The notes under the pieces are model-generated. The model saw only the letters and a list, made by a program, of their open reading frames with translations. It searched no databases and had not been told where the DNA came from. Below, piece after piece: positions 44,830 to 54,387 of a stretch of DNA of 64,000 nt (position 1 is its first letter; each line of letters opens with the position of its first letter). The position numbers were made by a program, and so were the translations under genes. This stretch comes from an uncultured Armatimonadota bacterium (GTDB lineage Bacteria; Armatimonadota; Fimbriimonadia; Fimbriimonadales; Fimbriimonadaceae). The DNA is taken from NCBI GenBank assembly GCA_903927025.1, contig CAIYLG010000035.1:1-64000 (forward strand), given 5' to 3'.

Positions 44830-44946
44830 GCTCTCTTCCTCTACGATGTTTGGCGCCAGCTCAGAGTACCGTTGCCGCACTGTCCTTGCAAGCACCGGCG
44901 CCGGCTGCAAGCTGAAGGCTCGACCATCTCCGGAGAGCTTTACTGC

Positions 44947-46848
44947 ATGAGCAGCCATAACCAAATTGCGCAGGCACTGGCCTTTGATAAGCGGAAGTGG
45001 GCTTCCACAGAAGCGACGAGGAACACCATTGGAGTAGGGCTCGTCATGCTCACTGCCGTACTGGGCAGAAACGCAGGCGCTGGAGCCCTTGCCTCGATTG
45101 GCGCGCTCTATACGGGCATGGCCGCATCCAACGGCGTTTACCACGCCCGGATTAGAGCCATGGCTGCCAGTGGGCTACTCGTCAGCCTCTGCACCGCGCT
45201 TGGCGCATTCGTCTCGTCAAACCAGGTGCTGTCGACGCTCATGGTTTTGACTGTGGCGTTCGGGACGGCCCTTTACGCTTCGTCCAGCCGAGTCGCTGGC
45301 ACCGTCAGTGCCCAGGCGACGGCGATCCTCTGCGTCATGGTTGGGCTTCGACTCCCTCCGTCCGGCGCGATTGGCGACGGGCTGCTCGTGGCGGGAGGAT
45401 CAGCGGTGCAGATTTTGCTTCTCACCGTCGTCTGGCCGATGAAGTCAGGTGTACAGGAACGAACTTCGGTTGCGGATGCATTTGACGCGCTTGCGGCGTT
45501 CGTGCTGAGAATGCCCAGTAATCGCAACGATGAATCTCCACAGATTCCACCTGCCTTCCAGATTCAGGAGGCACGCGAGCTGCTCAATGAGGCGGAACGA
45601 GTTCACTGGCGCGAAGAGAACGACCACCTCTTTCAGGCACTGCGGCACGCCGAAGCAATTCGAGCGGCTTTGGTGGGATTTGCAGAAGCGGATCGAAACT
45701 TTTCTAAGCTGGACCGAAGCTCCAACGTCCGAAGCGCACGCTTGGCAAGATCATTGGCCAAGTCCCTGCGCGAACTGGGAGGGCGGGTTCGTCAGGGAAG
45801 GCTTTCCGATGACCCTATCGTCCTCAAGATTCCCGTAATAGGTGGAGACGCCCCCGAAGCCCAAGACTACGAAAAGTGGCTAAACATGCTCGCGGAGCTG
45901 ATCGGCGACACGATCCAGGCAGTAAACGCGCACCCTGGATGGCAAAAGAGGTCGAACACAAGAAGCGTCTTTTACGCCCTGACTCGGCTTCCCGATATCG
46001 ACTCCATTCGCGCCGTTGCGTTTCAGCACGCGCTACGGTATGCGATTACGGTTGAGGTCGCCTTCATCATCTCAGAACGTTGGTCTCGCAGCCACGCCTA
46101 CTGGTTGCCTCTTACCGTCGCGCTGGTTCTCCGACAAGACTACGGTTCAACCTTCCAACGTGGCATTTCGCGACTGTTGGGAACCGTATTCGGGCTTGCC
46201 ATTTGCGACGCCGCACTCAAGGTGGTACCGCTGACCCCAACCGCCCTGCAGTTCTTGTTGGTTGTGGCGGCTTGGCTGGCCTTTGCCTGTGTTACCGCTG
46301 GATACACCTACTCAAGCGCCGCGGTAACCGGATTTGTTGTATTTGGCATTGCGGCATCCGAGCAGGTAACCGGCGAAATCAGCATTATGCGTCTGGTCTC
46401 CAGCATGCTCGGCGTGATCATTGCTGTGCTCTCCTACATCGTTTGGCCTGCTTGGAGGTGGTCAGACGTTTGGGAAACCCTCAAGAAAACGGCCTCGGCC
46501 CAGTCGGATTACTGCGCCCTTGTTCTTCAGGCCCAGTGTGCACTGCCGACCGAAGATGGCGTTCGGCCCAGTACGATCCAAATGGACGAGGCGAGGAGTG
46601 CTGCAAGAGAGCTTCGAATTCAATCGGAGACGCTGCTGGCCTCCATTCGGCTCCATCCGCAGGGGCTGCACGCGCGCAGACTCAAACTTGCCGGTGATGC
46701 GGCCCAGCAGCTCGAAGAGAACGCGGCGACCATTTTGGCGGCGCAGGCGGGATGGAAATCGAACAAAAGGGACTCAGAAGGCCAACTGCGCGAGGCACTC
46801 GCCTCATCTCGCGATTTGGTCACGCAATTGGGACAGGCCATTCGATAA
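44947..46848 (+). CDS. FUSC family inner-membrane protein
   Basis: A 633-residue protein of the FUSC/YccC-like family of putative aromatic or fusaric acid exporters. ATG 44947 is preferred, with GGAGAG 11 bp upstream. Two blocks of membrane helices (about 30-170 and 370-510) frame a cytoplasmic helical region (about 175-360), the typical duplicated FUSC plan. The second block contains RWSRSHAYWLPLTVALVLRQDYGSTFQRG. The C-terminal 120 residues are soluble helices. No membrane-fusion partner is adjacent, so the substrate is unknown. Confidence 0.85.
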   Translation: MSSHNQIAQALAFDKRKWASTEATRNTIGVGLVMLTAVLGRNAGAGALASIGALYTGMAASNGVYHARIRAMAASGLLVSLCTALGAFVSSNQVLSTLMVLTVAFGTALYASSSRVAGTVSAQATAILCVMVGLRLPPSGAIGDGLLVAGGSAVQILLLTVVWPMKSGVQERTSVADAFDALAAFVLRMPSNRNDESPQIPPAFQIQEARELLNEAERVHWREENDHLFQALRHAEAIRAALVGFAEADRNFSKLDRSSNVRSARLARSLAKSLRELGGRVRQGRLSDDPIVLKIPVIGGDAPEAQDYEKWLNMLAELIGDTIQAVNAHPGWQKRSNTRSVFYALTRLPDIDSIRAVAFQHALRYAITVEVAFIISERWSRSHAYWLPLTVALVLRQDYGSTFQRGISRLLGTVFGLAICDAALKVVPLTPTALQFLLVVAAWLAFACVTAGYTYSSAAVTGFVVFGIAASEQVTGEISIMRLVSSMLGVIIAVLSYIVWPAWRWSDVWETLKKTASAQSDYCALVLQAQCALPTEDGVRPSTIQMDEARSAARELRIQSETLLASIRLHPQGLHARRLKLAGDAAQQLEENAATILAAQAGWKSNKRDSEGQLREALASSRDLVTQLGQAIR

Positions 46849-46858
46849 ACTAGCCGCC

Positions 46859-47620
46859 GTGGATAGGTTGCTCGAAGGCAAAGTCGTCATCGTTACCGGC
46901 GCCGCACGGGGGATTGGAGCGGACATCTGCCGGGTGCTTGGATCCCAAGGCTGTTCGGTTGTGGTCAACTACGCGACGTCCTCCAAGGAAGCCAATGAGG
47001 TGGTCGCCGAACTAAAGGAATCCGGTGTTCCTGCGATCGCCTGTCAGGCAGACGTCCGGAACTTAACAGAAGTTGAGGAGATGGTGGCCAAGACCCTCGC
47101 CGAATTCGGCAGGATCGACGGATTGGTCAACAACGCCATCTCTGGCAGACAGCATGGTTCGCTGGACGAAGTCACGGATCAGGATTTTCGGGACATGTTC
47201 GACTTCGGCGCCATCGCAGTCGTGAACACGATTCGAGCCGTTCGACCCGCAATGAAGGTACAGGGCGGAGGGAGAGTCGTGAATGTGGTGACAGAGATTT
47301 GGAACATGGGTCCCGGCTCATGGTCGACCTACCTCGGCGGCAAAGGTGCGATGGTCGGCATCTCTCGCTCTCTCGCCAATGAACTGGGTCCTGAGGGGAT
47401 CACCGTCAACATGGTGGCTCCAGGTTGGATGGTTACTGAAAAAGTTGATCCAACATCAGAAGGATCCATTGGATTTGGAAACAGTCTTCCCCTTCGCCGA
47501 CATGGATCGGCAAAGGAGATTGGCAACGCATGTGCGTTCTTCATCAGCGACCTGGCCGGTTATGTGACCGGTGCCTATTTGCCTGTGACTGGGGGGCGTG
47601 TTACCCAGGTTGGAGTCTAG
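46859..47620 (+). CDS. Short-chain dehydrogenase/reductase
   Basis: A 253-residue NAD(P)-dependent enzyme from GTG 46859, 10 bp after the FUSC stop. The nucleotide motif is VTGAARGIGADI, with LVNNAISG as the structural motif and YLGGK as the catalytic YxxxK. The usual Ser before Tyr appears as the STY of GSWSTYLGGK or the upstream NVVTEIW, so the substrate site deviates somewhat from the norm. The C-terminal VTGAYLPVTGG fits FabG-like relatives. It is 4 bp before the Gfo/Idh/MocA gene and probably co-transcribed with it. Confidence 0.88.
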   Translation: MDRLLEGKVVIVTGAARGIGADICRVLGSQGCSVVVNYATSSKEANEVVAELKESGVPAIACQADVRNLTEVEEMVAKTLAEFGRIDGLVNNAISGRQHGSLDEVTDQDFRDMFDFGAIAVVNTIRAVRPAMKVQGGGRVVNVVTEIWNMGPGSWSTYLGGKGAMVGISRSLANELGPEGITVNMVAPGWMVTEKVDPTSEGSIGFGNSLPLRRHGSAKEIGNACAFFISDLAGYVTGAYLPVTGGRVTQVGV

Positions 47621-47624
47621 AACA

Positions 47625-48728
47625 ATGTCAAGAAAACCTCTCGGAATGGGTGTCGTCGGTGCGGGAAGCATCGGCATTCGCGCCGCACTTCAGCACTTCT
47701 CTTACCCAGACGTTCATGACCGAGTGATCCTCGCGTCCGTGTGTGACCCCGTCCCTGGCCGTGCAGAGGCTGCCGCCTCCAAATATGGAGTTGGTACCCA
47801 TCACGAGTCTTACGAAGCGCTCCTAGAGGATCCAACCGTAGACTTCGTGACTATTTGCTCGCCAATCAGCCTTCATTACGAACAGGGCCTCATGGCGATC
47901 AACGCTGGCAAGCACATCCACTTCAACAAGACGATGACCGTCACGGCGGCGGAATCGCTGGATCTCATCGAAAAGGCAAAGAAGGTAGGCGTCAAGATTG
48001 TGGCTTCACCCGGTCAGCTCACCAAGCCCGGCCTCCGCGAGGTTCGGCGACGCATTCAGGAAGGCGAACTGGGTCAGCTAGCCTGGGCAGTAACGGGAGC
48101 CGCCTTTGGCAGCTACCACGAGCAGGAAGGACTGCGTCAGGGCTCAGACGTTCTCACCAACATCAACCCAGCCTGGTACTGGCGCAAACCGGGTGGCGGA
48201 CCTCTTTACGATATGACCGTCTATGGCCTTCACTCCCTTACCGGAATTTTGGGCGCCGCTAAGCGAGTCACGGGAATGTCTGCAAATGCGGTGAAAGAGC
48301 GCGAGTTTAAGGGCGAAGTCTACAAGTGCGACGCTGAAGACAACACCCTAATGGTTCTGGACTTCGGGAACAACGTCTTCTCCTTCGTGTACGGCACCTT
48401 CACGGGCGGATTAGCCGAGGGCTGGGGTCCCAGCTTCTTTGGCACCAAGGGCAAGATCATTGGCCAAACCCACAACGGAGAAGCGATTGCGCTTCCCGAA
48501 GGCGTCCACGAAATGGGCCCCCACTGCACTGGCGTGCATGCGTCGATGGAGGAGAACCACGTCTTTGAAGACATGATGCAGCTGGTGGACTGGATTCACG
48601 ATGACAACGCGACTCCGATCGCTACCGCAGAACACGCAGCCCACGTCATCGAAATCATCGAAGCCGGTATCCGATCATCGGAGTTGGGTGTCGTCCAGAA
48701 CCTGACAACCACCTTCGAGCAGGTCTAA
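47625..48728 (+). CDS. Gfo/Idh/MocA family oxidoreductase
   Basis: A 367-residue NAD(P)-dependent sugar or inositol dehydrogenase-like enzyme. ATG 47625 places MGVVGAGSIGIRAA, the Rossmann motif, at about residues 8-21. The family block is GKHIHFNKTMTVTAAES, where the expected EKP is replaced by NKT. It is followed by the C-terminal substrate domain with GGGPLYDMTVYGLHSLTGILG. The EKP-lysine equivalent is kept. It follows the SDR gene closely, suggesting two steps of one carbohydrate oxidation. Confidence 0.9.
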   Translation: MSRKPLGMGVVGAGSIGIRAALQHFSYPDVHDRVILASVCDPVPGRAEAAASKYGVGTHHESYEALLEDPTVDFVTICSPISLHYEQGLMAINAGKHIHFNKTMTVTAAESLDLIEKAKKVGVKIVASPGQLTKPGLREVRRRIQEGELGQLAWAVTGAAFGSYHEQEGLRQGSDVLTNINPAWYWRKPGGGPLYDMTVYGLHSLTGILGAAKRVTGMSANAVKEREFKGEVYKCDAEDNTLMVLDFGNNVFSFVYGTFTGGLAEGWGPSFFGTKGKIIGQTHNGEAIALPEGVHEMGPHCTGVHASMEENHVFEDMMQLVDWIHDDNATPIATAEHAAHVIEIIEAGIRSSELGVVQNLTTTFEQV

Positions 48729-48758
48729 GCCTCCCTAATTACGGCCAACCGTCCCCTT

Positions 48759-48923
48759 CCTTTCGCCCCGGCGAGAGGAAGGGATAGGGATGGAGAGCCG
48801 GGCCCTTCAGGCACGGGAATTGCCCCAGCCCTGTCATTGATACCTTGAAAACAGACGGTATCAGACCAACGCTGAACGCGCTGGCTCTCCCTCTCCAACT
48901 CTCCGTCTCGCCAAGCGAAAGGG
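48759..48923. repeat. Large intergenic hairpin element (165 bp)
   Basis: It lies between the convergent ends of the Gfo/Idh/MocA gene and an unknown gene. Left arm 48759-48799 and right arm 48883-48923 are imperfect inverted copies, with CTTTCGC...GGCGAGA and GAGAGCC shared. A second pair TGATACC/GGTATCA (48838-48844 and 48857-48863) sits near the centre. It could fold as one long hairpin and block transcription from both sides. Not related in sequence to the repeats at 7672 or 15872. Confidence 0.65.
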
Positions 48924-48941
48924 AGAGAGATCGGAGTTGAG

Positions 48942-49463
48942 CTAGACGGACTCGGCTAGTTCTTCGGGATCCAGCTCTGGTTCCTCGAATCCATCAAGGC
49001 GGTTCATCCGAACCATGCAGCCACGCATTTTTGGCTCGACGAAAACAAAGATGTTCGCTTCTTTCGAGCGGATGATGGCGCAGGCGGCCTGCCAATCGTC
49101 GATGATAATATCGCGCAGGGTTCTGCGCCTTTCGCCTTTTAGCTGGTGGGCTTCTAGCGCATCGATCGATCCGTAGATCACCGTCACTTCGATGTGCTCA
49201 CCCTCTCCGACGAACGAGGAGATTCGCATGTCCCAGTTTCGGTACTGAGCATCTTCCATGAAGAATCGGTTGCCGAACTGGGCCTTGGGGACGCCGAACG
49301 ACTTCAGGAAGTACTTGTGCATGTGACCAGGCACAAACTCTTCCTGGAATTCTTCAAATGCCTCATCGGTCTCAACCGGTGTCAGCTTCTTGGGCGTAGC
49401 CCAAAGCTTCTTCCATCGATCGATACGATTGTCAGGGGTTACGTGCTTCTGTAGGCGTGCCAC
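48942..49463 (-). CDS. Hypothetical protein, 173 aa
   Basis: No family recognised. A charged soluble protein with an alpha/beta middle part (WDMRISSFVGEGEHIEVTVIYGS and DDWQAACAIIRSKEANIFVFVEP) and an acidic C-terminus (EEPELDPEELAESV). Clean open frame with codon use like its neighbours. It lies 35 bp downstream of the exported protein gene at 49499. Confidence 0.65.
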   Translation of the reverse strand: MARLQKHVTPDNRIDRWKKLWATPKKLTPVETDEAFEEFQEEFVPGHMHKYFLKSFGVPKAQFGNRFFMEDAQYRNWDMRISSFVGEGEHIEVTVIYGSIDALEAHQLKGERRRTLRDIIIDDWQAACAIIRSKEANIFVFVEPKMRGCMVRMNRLDGFEEPELDPEELAESV

Positions 49464-49498
49464 AAGTCATTTTAGTCGACTTCGGCACCCCGTCATCC

Positions 49499-51481
49499 TC
49501 ATTGAGGCGGAATCACCCCTTTCCCATCGGAGTTCTTGGGTTGGGCGGCTGCCTCTCGCTCGGCCACTCCAACCTCCTTTCGAACCGATTCTGGCAACCG
49601 CTCTAGGTTTTCGGATTCCGGTGGAAAGAATGTTTCAGACAGTGTGACGGTCATGGGAAGCGCTCCTGGATTGATTGAAATGTGGAGTTCATACTTCCGG
49701 TTTAGGCCCATCCGAAAGCGATCAAAGTGCTGGAAGACTTCGGGTTGAATTTCCCAGTAGCTACTCCCCACTGCCAAGCCTTTCCCAAACATTTTGGCGT
49801 CATAAGGCATACGCTGCACAGCCTCTTTGCTTTGAGAATTCCACGCGATAAAAACGGGAGTCTCCTTGACTTCCATGGTGACGCTGCCACCTTCAATTCC
49901 GTTAGGCAACTTGTCCGTTGGGTCCGCGTCGCTCAAGTCCAACGCCCGGTGCCAATAAACCATCTCATGGATCTGCCTCTTCACTTCAGGCGGAAGGCTC
50001 GAAAGGTTGACGCTGCCGCCCCGTTTCAGGGAGTCCATGTACCCAGGAGGGATTGCTCCCCAGAGACGCAAAGAGATGTCATCTAATGTGGTGCCGAGCG
50101 TGCTGTACGGCCCATGATTGGTAAACATAACGTCCAGGAAATCTCCAACCCAGTTGATAAAGGGCCATCTTCCTGTTGACTGGCAAGTCCAATCTGCGGC
50201 AAGGTCAACTGAGATGCCTCCCAGTCTTTGGCTCTGTTTCAGTAGGAGTTCTGCCTTCCTCCGGGATGCTCGGGCAAGATTTTCGGAGGGACGAACAATG
50301 ACCCAATTTTCAGGAGCCGGCATCATCTCGATGTCGCTCTTCACGAATATCTCAGAGGGCGACTCTGCCCTGCTTTTGGCATACCGGGCGTCAATGAGGT
50401 CACATACCGTCCCCACGACATTCTTTCCTGTTTGGCTTCCAGCGACGATGAGGTCTTTACCCCTGAAGAGCTCCGTTGGCTCAAACTTCTCCGGCTCCAG
50501 AAGGCGCGGCTGATACTTCTTGAAGAGCTCCTCTTTGTCTTTGCCCTTGTAATCGTTTGACAAGAGCGAGCGAAACTCTCTCGCTGCGAGAGGAAGCGCA
50601 ATCGGTGGCTGCCCAGCAATCACCTTTGGCTTTGGCCGAGACCCGAACGGAATTTTCATTAGCTCGGAATCATCGTTAAGCCGAACAAAAGCCTTGTCCA
50701 CTATTTTGCCGTTAGGGTCAAGGACGTGGATATTGGCGCTCATTGCCGACCCTGATTCCCACTTGTTGAGAATTACCTTGACCCGGCTGGGGATGATGGT
50801 GGAATCCATCAGTGCCACTTCACGTCGGTAAGTAGCTAGAAATCCATTCGCGCTATCTGGCAAGGCATGCTGCATGGGCGTCGGATTCTCTGCCCACACT
50901 TCCACCGCGTCGTTGGGCATCGCCAGCAGATGCTTCGGGTCTATTTCCAGCAGGATCCTTGCCAAAGCCCGCCATGCGGGAGATTCTTCAGCTGAGTCCG
51001 GCTCTGCGAATACGTGGTCATAGTCTTTCGCAGCTTCTGCTGCCTTGCGCTTCTTTTCTTCCATCGCCTTTTTGGCGAGGTATTTCAGGATGGATCCCTG
51101 GTCGAGCTCTTCAGACTGGGCCTCCAAGTGCTTTCGCACATATTCTATAGACCTGGCAAGCTTGTCCTCTTCCTTCTTCGCATCTCGTGCTGCGATTTGT
51201 TGCCGAACCTTAGCGTCCGGCAAAAGCCAGAGGGCGCCATCACTGCGAGTCTCCCATCGGGCGGCGAGCACCTCTGCAATGTGCTGAAGGACCTGATCAG
51301 CGGGAGCGTCTTTGAGATGGGCAAAAAGCACCTCATCGATGAAATCGTCAGATGCCTTAAGGGACTTGCCCGTTGCCCGTGACAGCACAGACATCGCCTT
51401 GCGAACCGGCATGGGAGCAAAGTCCACTGAAATCGGAGATTGACTCTGAACCACCAGGACGACGGCCAACAGCAAAGACAT
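49499..51481 (-). CDS. Exported protein with STN-like N-terminal domain
   Basis: A 660-residue protein with a short signal (MSLLLAVVLVVQSQS). Residues about 17-95 resemble the STN domain of secretins and TonB receptors: ISVDFAPMPVRKAMSVLSRATG and VLFAHLKDAPADQVLQHIAEVL. The remaining 560 residues are not recognised and show no secretin channel or TonB barrel. It is probably periplasmic or surface-attached. It is divergent from the first LacI gene, with the inverted repeat 51558-51591 between them. Confidence 0.65.
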   Translation of the reverse strand: MSLLLAVVLVVQSQSPISVDFAPMPVRKAMSVLSRATGKSLKASDDFIDEVLFAHLKDAPADQVLQHIAEVLAARWETRSDGALWLLPDAKVRQQIAARDAKKEEDKLARSIEYVRKHLEAQSEELDQGSILKYLAKKAMEEKKRKAAEAAKDYDHVFAEPDSAEESPAWRALARILLEIDPKHLLAMPNDAVEVWAENPTPMQHALPDSANGFLATYRREVALMDSTIIPSRVKVILNKWESGSAMSANIHVLDPNGKIVDKAFVRLNDDSELMKIPFGSRPKPKVIAGQPPIALPLAAREFRSLLSNDYKGKDKEELFKKYQPRLLEPEKFEPTELFRGKDLIVAGSQTGKNVVGTVCDLIDARYAKSRAESPSEIFVKSDIEMMPAPENWVIVRPSENLARASRRKAELLLKQSQRLGGISVDLAADWTCQSTGRWPFINWVGDFLDVMFTNHGPYSTLGTTLDDISLRLWGAIPPGYMDSLKRGGSVNLSSLPPEVKRQIHEMVYWHRALDLSDADPTDKLPNGIEGGSVTMEVKETPVFIAWNSQSKEAVQRMPYDAKMFGKGLAVGSSYWEIQPEVFQHFDRFRMGLNRKYELHISINPGALPMTVTLSETFFPPESENLERLPESVRKEVGVAEREAAAQPKNSDGKGVIPPQ

Positions 51482-51557
51482 GTCACTTGGACGGAGCAGC
51501 CCGAGATAAAAGTGCGGATTACGCAGTGCCTGCGCTCCAAAAAATTGAGTGGCGGAC

Positions 51558-51591
51558 AGCGCTTAAACCCAAATGTCTGAGTTTAAGCGCT
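51558..51591 (+). promoter_or_regulatory. 11-bp inverted repeat, candidate operator
   Basis: AGCGCTTAAAC and GTTTAAGCGCT form perfect 11-bp arms around a 12-nt centre in the 249-bp divergent region before the LacI gene at 51731. Each arm contains the self-complementary AGCGCT, the kind of CG-centred half site used by LacI-family proteins, so it may hold two operators. It could also be a terminator, but no T run follows. Confidence 0.4.
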
Positions 51592-51730
51592 CATTGTGTG
51601 AGCCAGCAGGGTCCGCCCGAATGAATAAACTTTTTGTAATGTATGGTTAGATGTTTTCGCCACCATTGGGAAGCGAGCGAACCTGATTGATGCCGATGTA
51701 CCGAAGTGTGACTCCATTCCCAATTAATAG

Positions 51731-52753
51731 GTGGCAAAGGTGAAGCCAGCAACCTTGCGCGACGTCGCGGAAGCTGCCAATGTATCCACCACTGCAGTTT
51801 CAAGGGTTCTCCACGGCGGTGGCGCAAGCGTCCGGGTCAGCGAGGAACGTGCCGCTCAGATTCGTGAGGCTGCGGCAAGGCTCAACTACCGCGTCAATGC
51901 AGTGGCCCGAAACCTGCGAAAGAGCCGCACCAACACCATTGGAGTTCTGTTCGAAAACCTCAAAGGACTTGGCGACGGACCATTGTATACGACCTGCCTT
52001 TTGGACGGAGTTTCGTCGGTCCTTTTCCAACAAGGGTATCGGTTGTCCCTACTCGCGGAAATCGACCACAGCGACCTAATGGGTTCGCTTGGTGATGGTC
52101 AGTTGGATGGCGTCATTTGGTGCAAGCTGGCACGCGATGCAGATTCGGCCTCAATCCTCCGCGATATGCCGATTCCAATCGTTGCAATCAACGCATCAGA
52201 ACCTAATGATGATGCTGAAGCCCTGTTTGTCAACTGCGATAATGTAGGTGGGATTCATCTTGCGATCGATCATCTGATCGGCCTGGGACACCATCGAATC
52301 GCATTTCTGTCAGAAGCAGAGGAATCAGATACTCCTGACCGTATTAGCCGCCGAGATGCTTACGTTTCCCAGATGCTCCTTCACGGTCTAGAACCGGTTG
52401 AGTTGGAATGCCCTTGGAATCTGCAGGGGGCGGTGGCCGAAATACTGGAGAGGAAAAGCACGGCTGTCGTTTGCTGGACCGAGCGCCTTGCGGGCCATCT
52501 ATTGGATTCACTTCGGGAACAATTGATCTCCGTTCCGCAACAGCTCAGCGTCATCGGCTTTGATTCCACAAGGTACTGCGAGACCACTTCGCCTCGGCTT
52601 ACGGCCGTGCGCCAACCGATCCGAGAAATGGCTGCATTTGCCACGGAAACCCTCCTTGGGATGATCCGGCGAGAAGACTGTGGATTCCAGTCGCGCATCT
52701 TTCCCTGCCAGCTTGATGTTCGCGCCTCGACCGCAGCTCCAGAAGTCCAATGA
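51731..52753 (+). CDS. LacI family transcriptional regulator (1)
   Basis: A 340-residue regulator starting at GTG 51731, or GTG 51740. The N-terminal helix-turn-helix ATLRDVAEAANVSTTAVSRV is followed by the hinge helix region NAVARNLRKSR. The periplasmic-binding-protein-like effector domain has TIGVLFENLKGL and, near the end, QLSVIGFDSTRYCETTSPRL. The effector is presumably a sugar, unknown. It is closely related to the LacI gene that follows, and no obvious structural gene is co-transcribed. Confidence 0.9.
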   Translation: MAKVKPATLRDVAEAANVSTTAVSRVLHGGGASVRVSEERAAQIREAAARLNYRVNAVARNLRKSRTNTIGVLFENLKGLGDGPLYTTCLLDGVSSVLFQQGYRLSLLAEIDHSDLMGSLGDGQLDGVIWCKLARDADSASILRDMPIPIVAINASEPNDDAEALFVNCDNVGGIHLAIDHLIGLGHHRIAFLSEAEESDTPDRISRRDAYVSQMLLHGLEPVELECPWNLQGAVAEILERKSTAVVCWTERLAGHLLDSLREQLISVPQQLSVIGFDSTRYCETTSPRLTAVRQPIREMAAFATETLLGMIRREDCGFQSRIFPCQLDVRASTAAPEVQ

Positions 52754-52904
52754 AATTCTTGATTTGACACGGAGTCTCTCCGGTTGGCGCGGCCAAAAAT
52801 CCTACGCCAAACCGCTGGCAAGAGTCGGGATCTCCGTTCAATGACCCGCACCTGAGAAGACTCACCCAGCGTATGCAGTGCTGTATGATGCCAACACAAA
52901 GAAC

Positions 52905-53939
52905 ATGAGGAGGAATTCAACCGGCCCAACGCTTAAAGAAGTCGCACTCGCGGCAGGGGTTTCTATTCCTGCGGCAAGCAAAGTTCTTCATGGGCGGGGT
53001 TCCTCGATCCGGGTGAGTGAGGTTAAGGCAGCTGAGATTCGCGAGGCGGCCAAGCGGTTGAAGTACACGCCAAATGCCCTTGCTCGCTCCCTTCGTTCAA
53101 GCCGAAGCAACACGATCGGGCTGGTATTCGAGCATTTCGGACACATCGCCGCTGGCCCGCAGTATTACGTTCAGCTGCTGGACGGCATTGCAAGCGAACT
53201 GTTTAAGTTTCACTACCGACTGACGATCCTCCCAGAGGTGCCTCACCATCAAGTTGCCTCCGTGCTGAACAACGGCACGCTGGATGGAATTATTTGGTGC
53301 AAGCTTCCTGCCGACCCCCAGTTGCTGAAAGAATTGGAAGATTGTCCTCTCCCCATCATTGCCCTCAATACCCCCCCAGCCAGCGAAACCGATCTCTGCT
53401 TTTTCTCCTGTGACAACGAAGGCGGCATGAAATTGGCGGTGGATCACTTGGCAGCTCTGGGCCATCGTCGGATTCTATTTGCCATGGAATTGGGCGAAAC
53501 GGAGACCCCGGATGCCCAGGCGCGGTTAAGCGGCATGCGCCAAGCAATGGAGATGCGGCAACTAGAGTTTGGAGACGAAGACATTGTTTGCTGGAGCTTC
53601 TCTGCTGACGAGTTTCCCGCTTGGTTCGCGTCCAAGCCGCCCCATACGGCAGTCATCGCCTGGAACGAAGGAATTGCTGGGAGCATCATCAGTGCTGCGC
53701 GAAGTTCCGGAATCACTATTCCCAAACAGCTAAGCGTCATTGGCTTTGACAGCACCCCCTACTGCGATTCCATGATGCCTCGGCTGACTGCAGTGCGCCA
53801 GCCGATCAGCGAAATGGCCCATGCCGCCACCCGTCACTTACTCAACATCTTGTCGGAAGCAGAATCGGTAGGCAACTCAGTGAAATTCACCTGCAGTCTC
53901 GATGTCCGAGACTCAACCTCTCCCCCATTTTCGGCTTAG
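52905..53939 (+). CDS. LacI family transcriptional regulator (2)
   Basis: A 344-residue regulator. ATG 52905 is chosen so that the helix-turn-helix (TLKEVALAAGVSIPAASKVL) sits at the N-terminus, and a start 27 bp upstream is also open. The effector domain has TIGLVFEHFGHI and QLSVIGFDSTPYCDSMMPRL, very like copy 1, with AVRQPISEMA in both. The tandem pair probably arose by duplication. The region between the two genes (52754-52904) holds a TTGACA box at about 52762 that may be its promoter. Confidence 0.9.
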   Translation: MRRNSTGPTLKEVALAAGVSIPAASKVLHGRGSSIRVSEVKAAEIREAAKRLKYTPNALARSLRSSRSNTIGLVFEHFGHIAAGPQYYVQLLDGIASELFKFHYRLTILPEVPHHQVASVLNNGTLDGIIWCKLPADPQLLKELEDCPLPIIALNTPPASETDLCFFSCDNEGGMKLAVDHLAALGHRRILFAMELGETETPDAQARLSGMRQAMEMRQLEFGDEDIVCWSFSADEFPAWFASKPPHTAVIAWNEGIAGSIISAARSSGITIPKQLSVIGFDSTPYCDSMMPRLTAVRQPISEMAHAATRHLLNILSEAESVGNSVKFTCSLDVRDSTSPPFSA

Positions 53940-54014
53940 CCGGGCCAGATTAGCAAAGTGCCAGAAAATCCGTTTGGGTTTTGAGAATGATTCGTGATAT
54001 CATTTGATAAATGG

Positions 54015-54034
54015 TTTTATCAAGGCTGATAAAA
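54015..54034 (+). promoter_or_regulatory. 8-bp inverted repeat before small membrane protein gene
   Basis: TTTTATCA and TGATAAAA form perfect 8-bp arms around a 4-nt centre, about 54 bp before ATG 54088. An AT-rich promoter-like stretch surrounds it. It may be an operator or a leader hairpin. Confidence 0.35.
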
Positions 54035-54087
54035 CGATTTCCCGACTTGGAGGGCCCGCACAGCAGCAGGCAAGCACCGATCATACG

Positions 54088-54387
54088 ATGAGCGTATCCA
54101 GCATTACCCAGACGACCGGCGGAAAGATTGGCGTAGGAGTTTTAGTCCTCGCAGCCGTTGGCGCACTCGTTTTTGAAATCACCCACATGAACTCCGGAGA
54201 CGGCTCGCGAAATGTTCCCGCGCAGCAGGTTGTCTCTGAGGCCCAACAGCAGATCAACGCCATCAACAAGATGACGAATCTGTCGCCCGAGCAGAAGAAG
54301 CAGATGATTGCCCACGAACAGGGCGAAATCTCGACCGCTCAGGGAACCGGCTCTAAGCGCGGCGCGCCCCCCGCCGGATCGAACTAA
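54088..54387 (+). CDS. Small single-helix membrane protein, 99 aa
   Basis: Unknown function. ATG 54088 gives MSVSSITQTTGGK, one membrane helix (about residues 13-33, IGVGVLVLAAVGALVFEI) and a Gln-rich exterior. That exterior contains the helical NKMTNLSPEQKKQMIAHEQ and ends in a Gly/Pro tail. It precedes the prepilin-like gene by 127 bp, the same order as the small lipoprotein and prepilin at 31605-32778. The sequences of the two small proteins are not evidently related. Confidence 0.65.
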   Translation: MSVSSITQTTGGKIGVGVLVLAAVGALVFEITHMNSGDGSRNVPAQQVVSEAQQQINAINKMTNLSPEQKKQMIAHEQGEISTAQGTGSKRGAPPAGSN

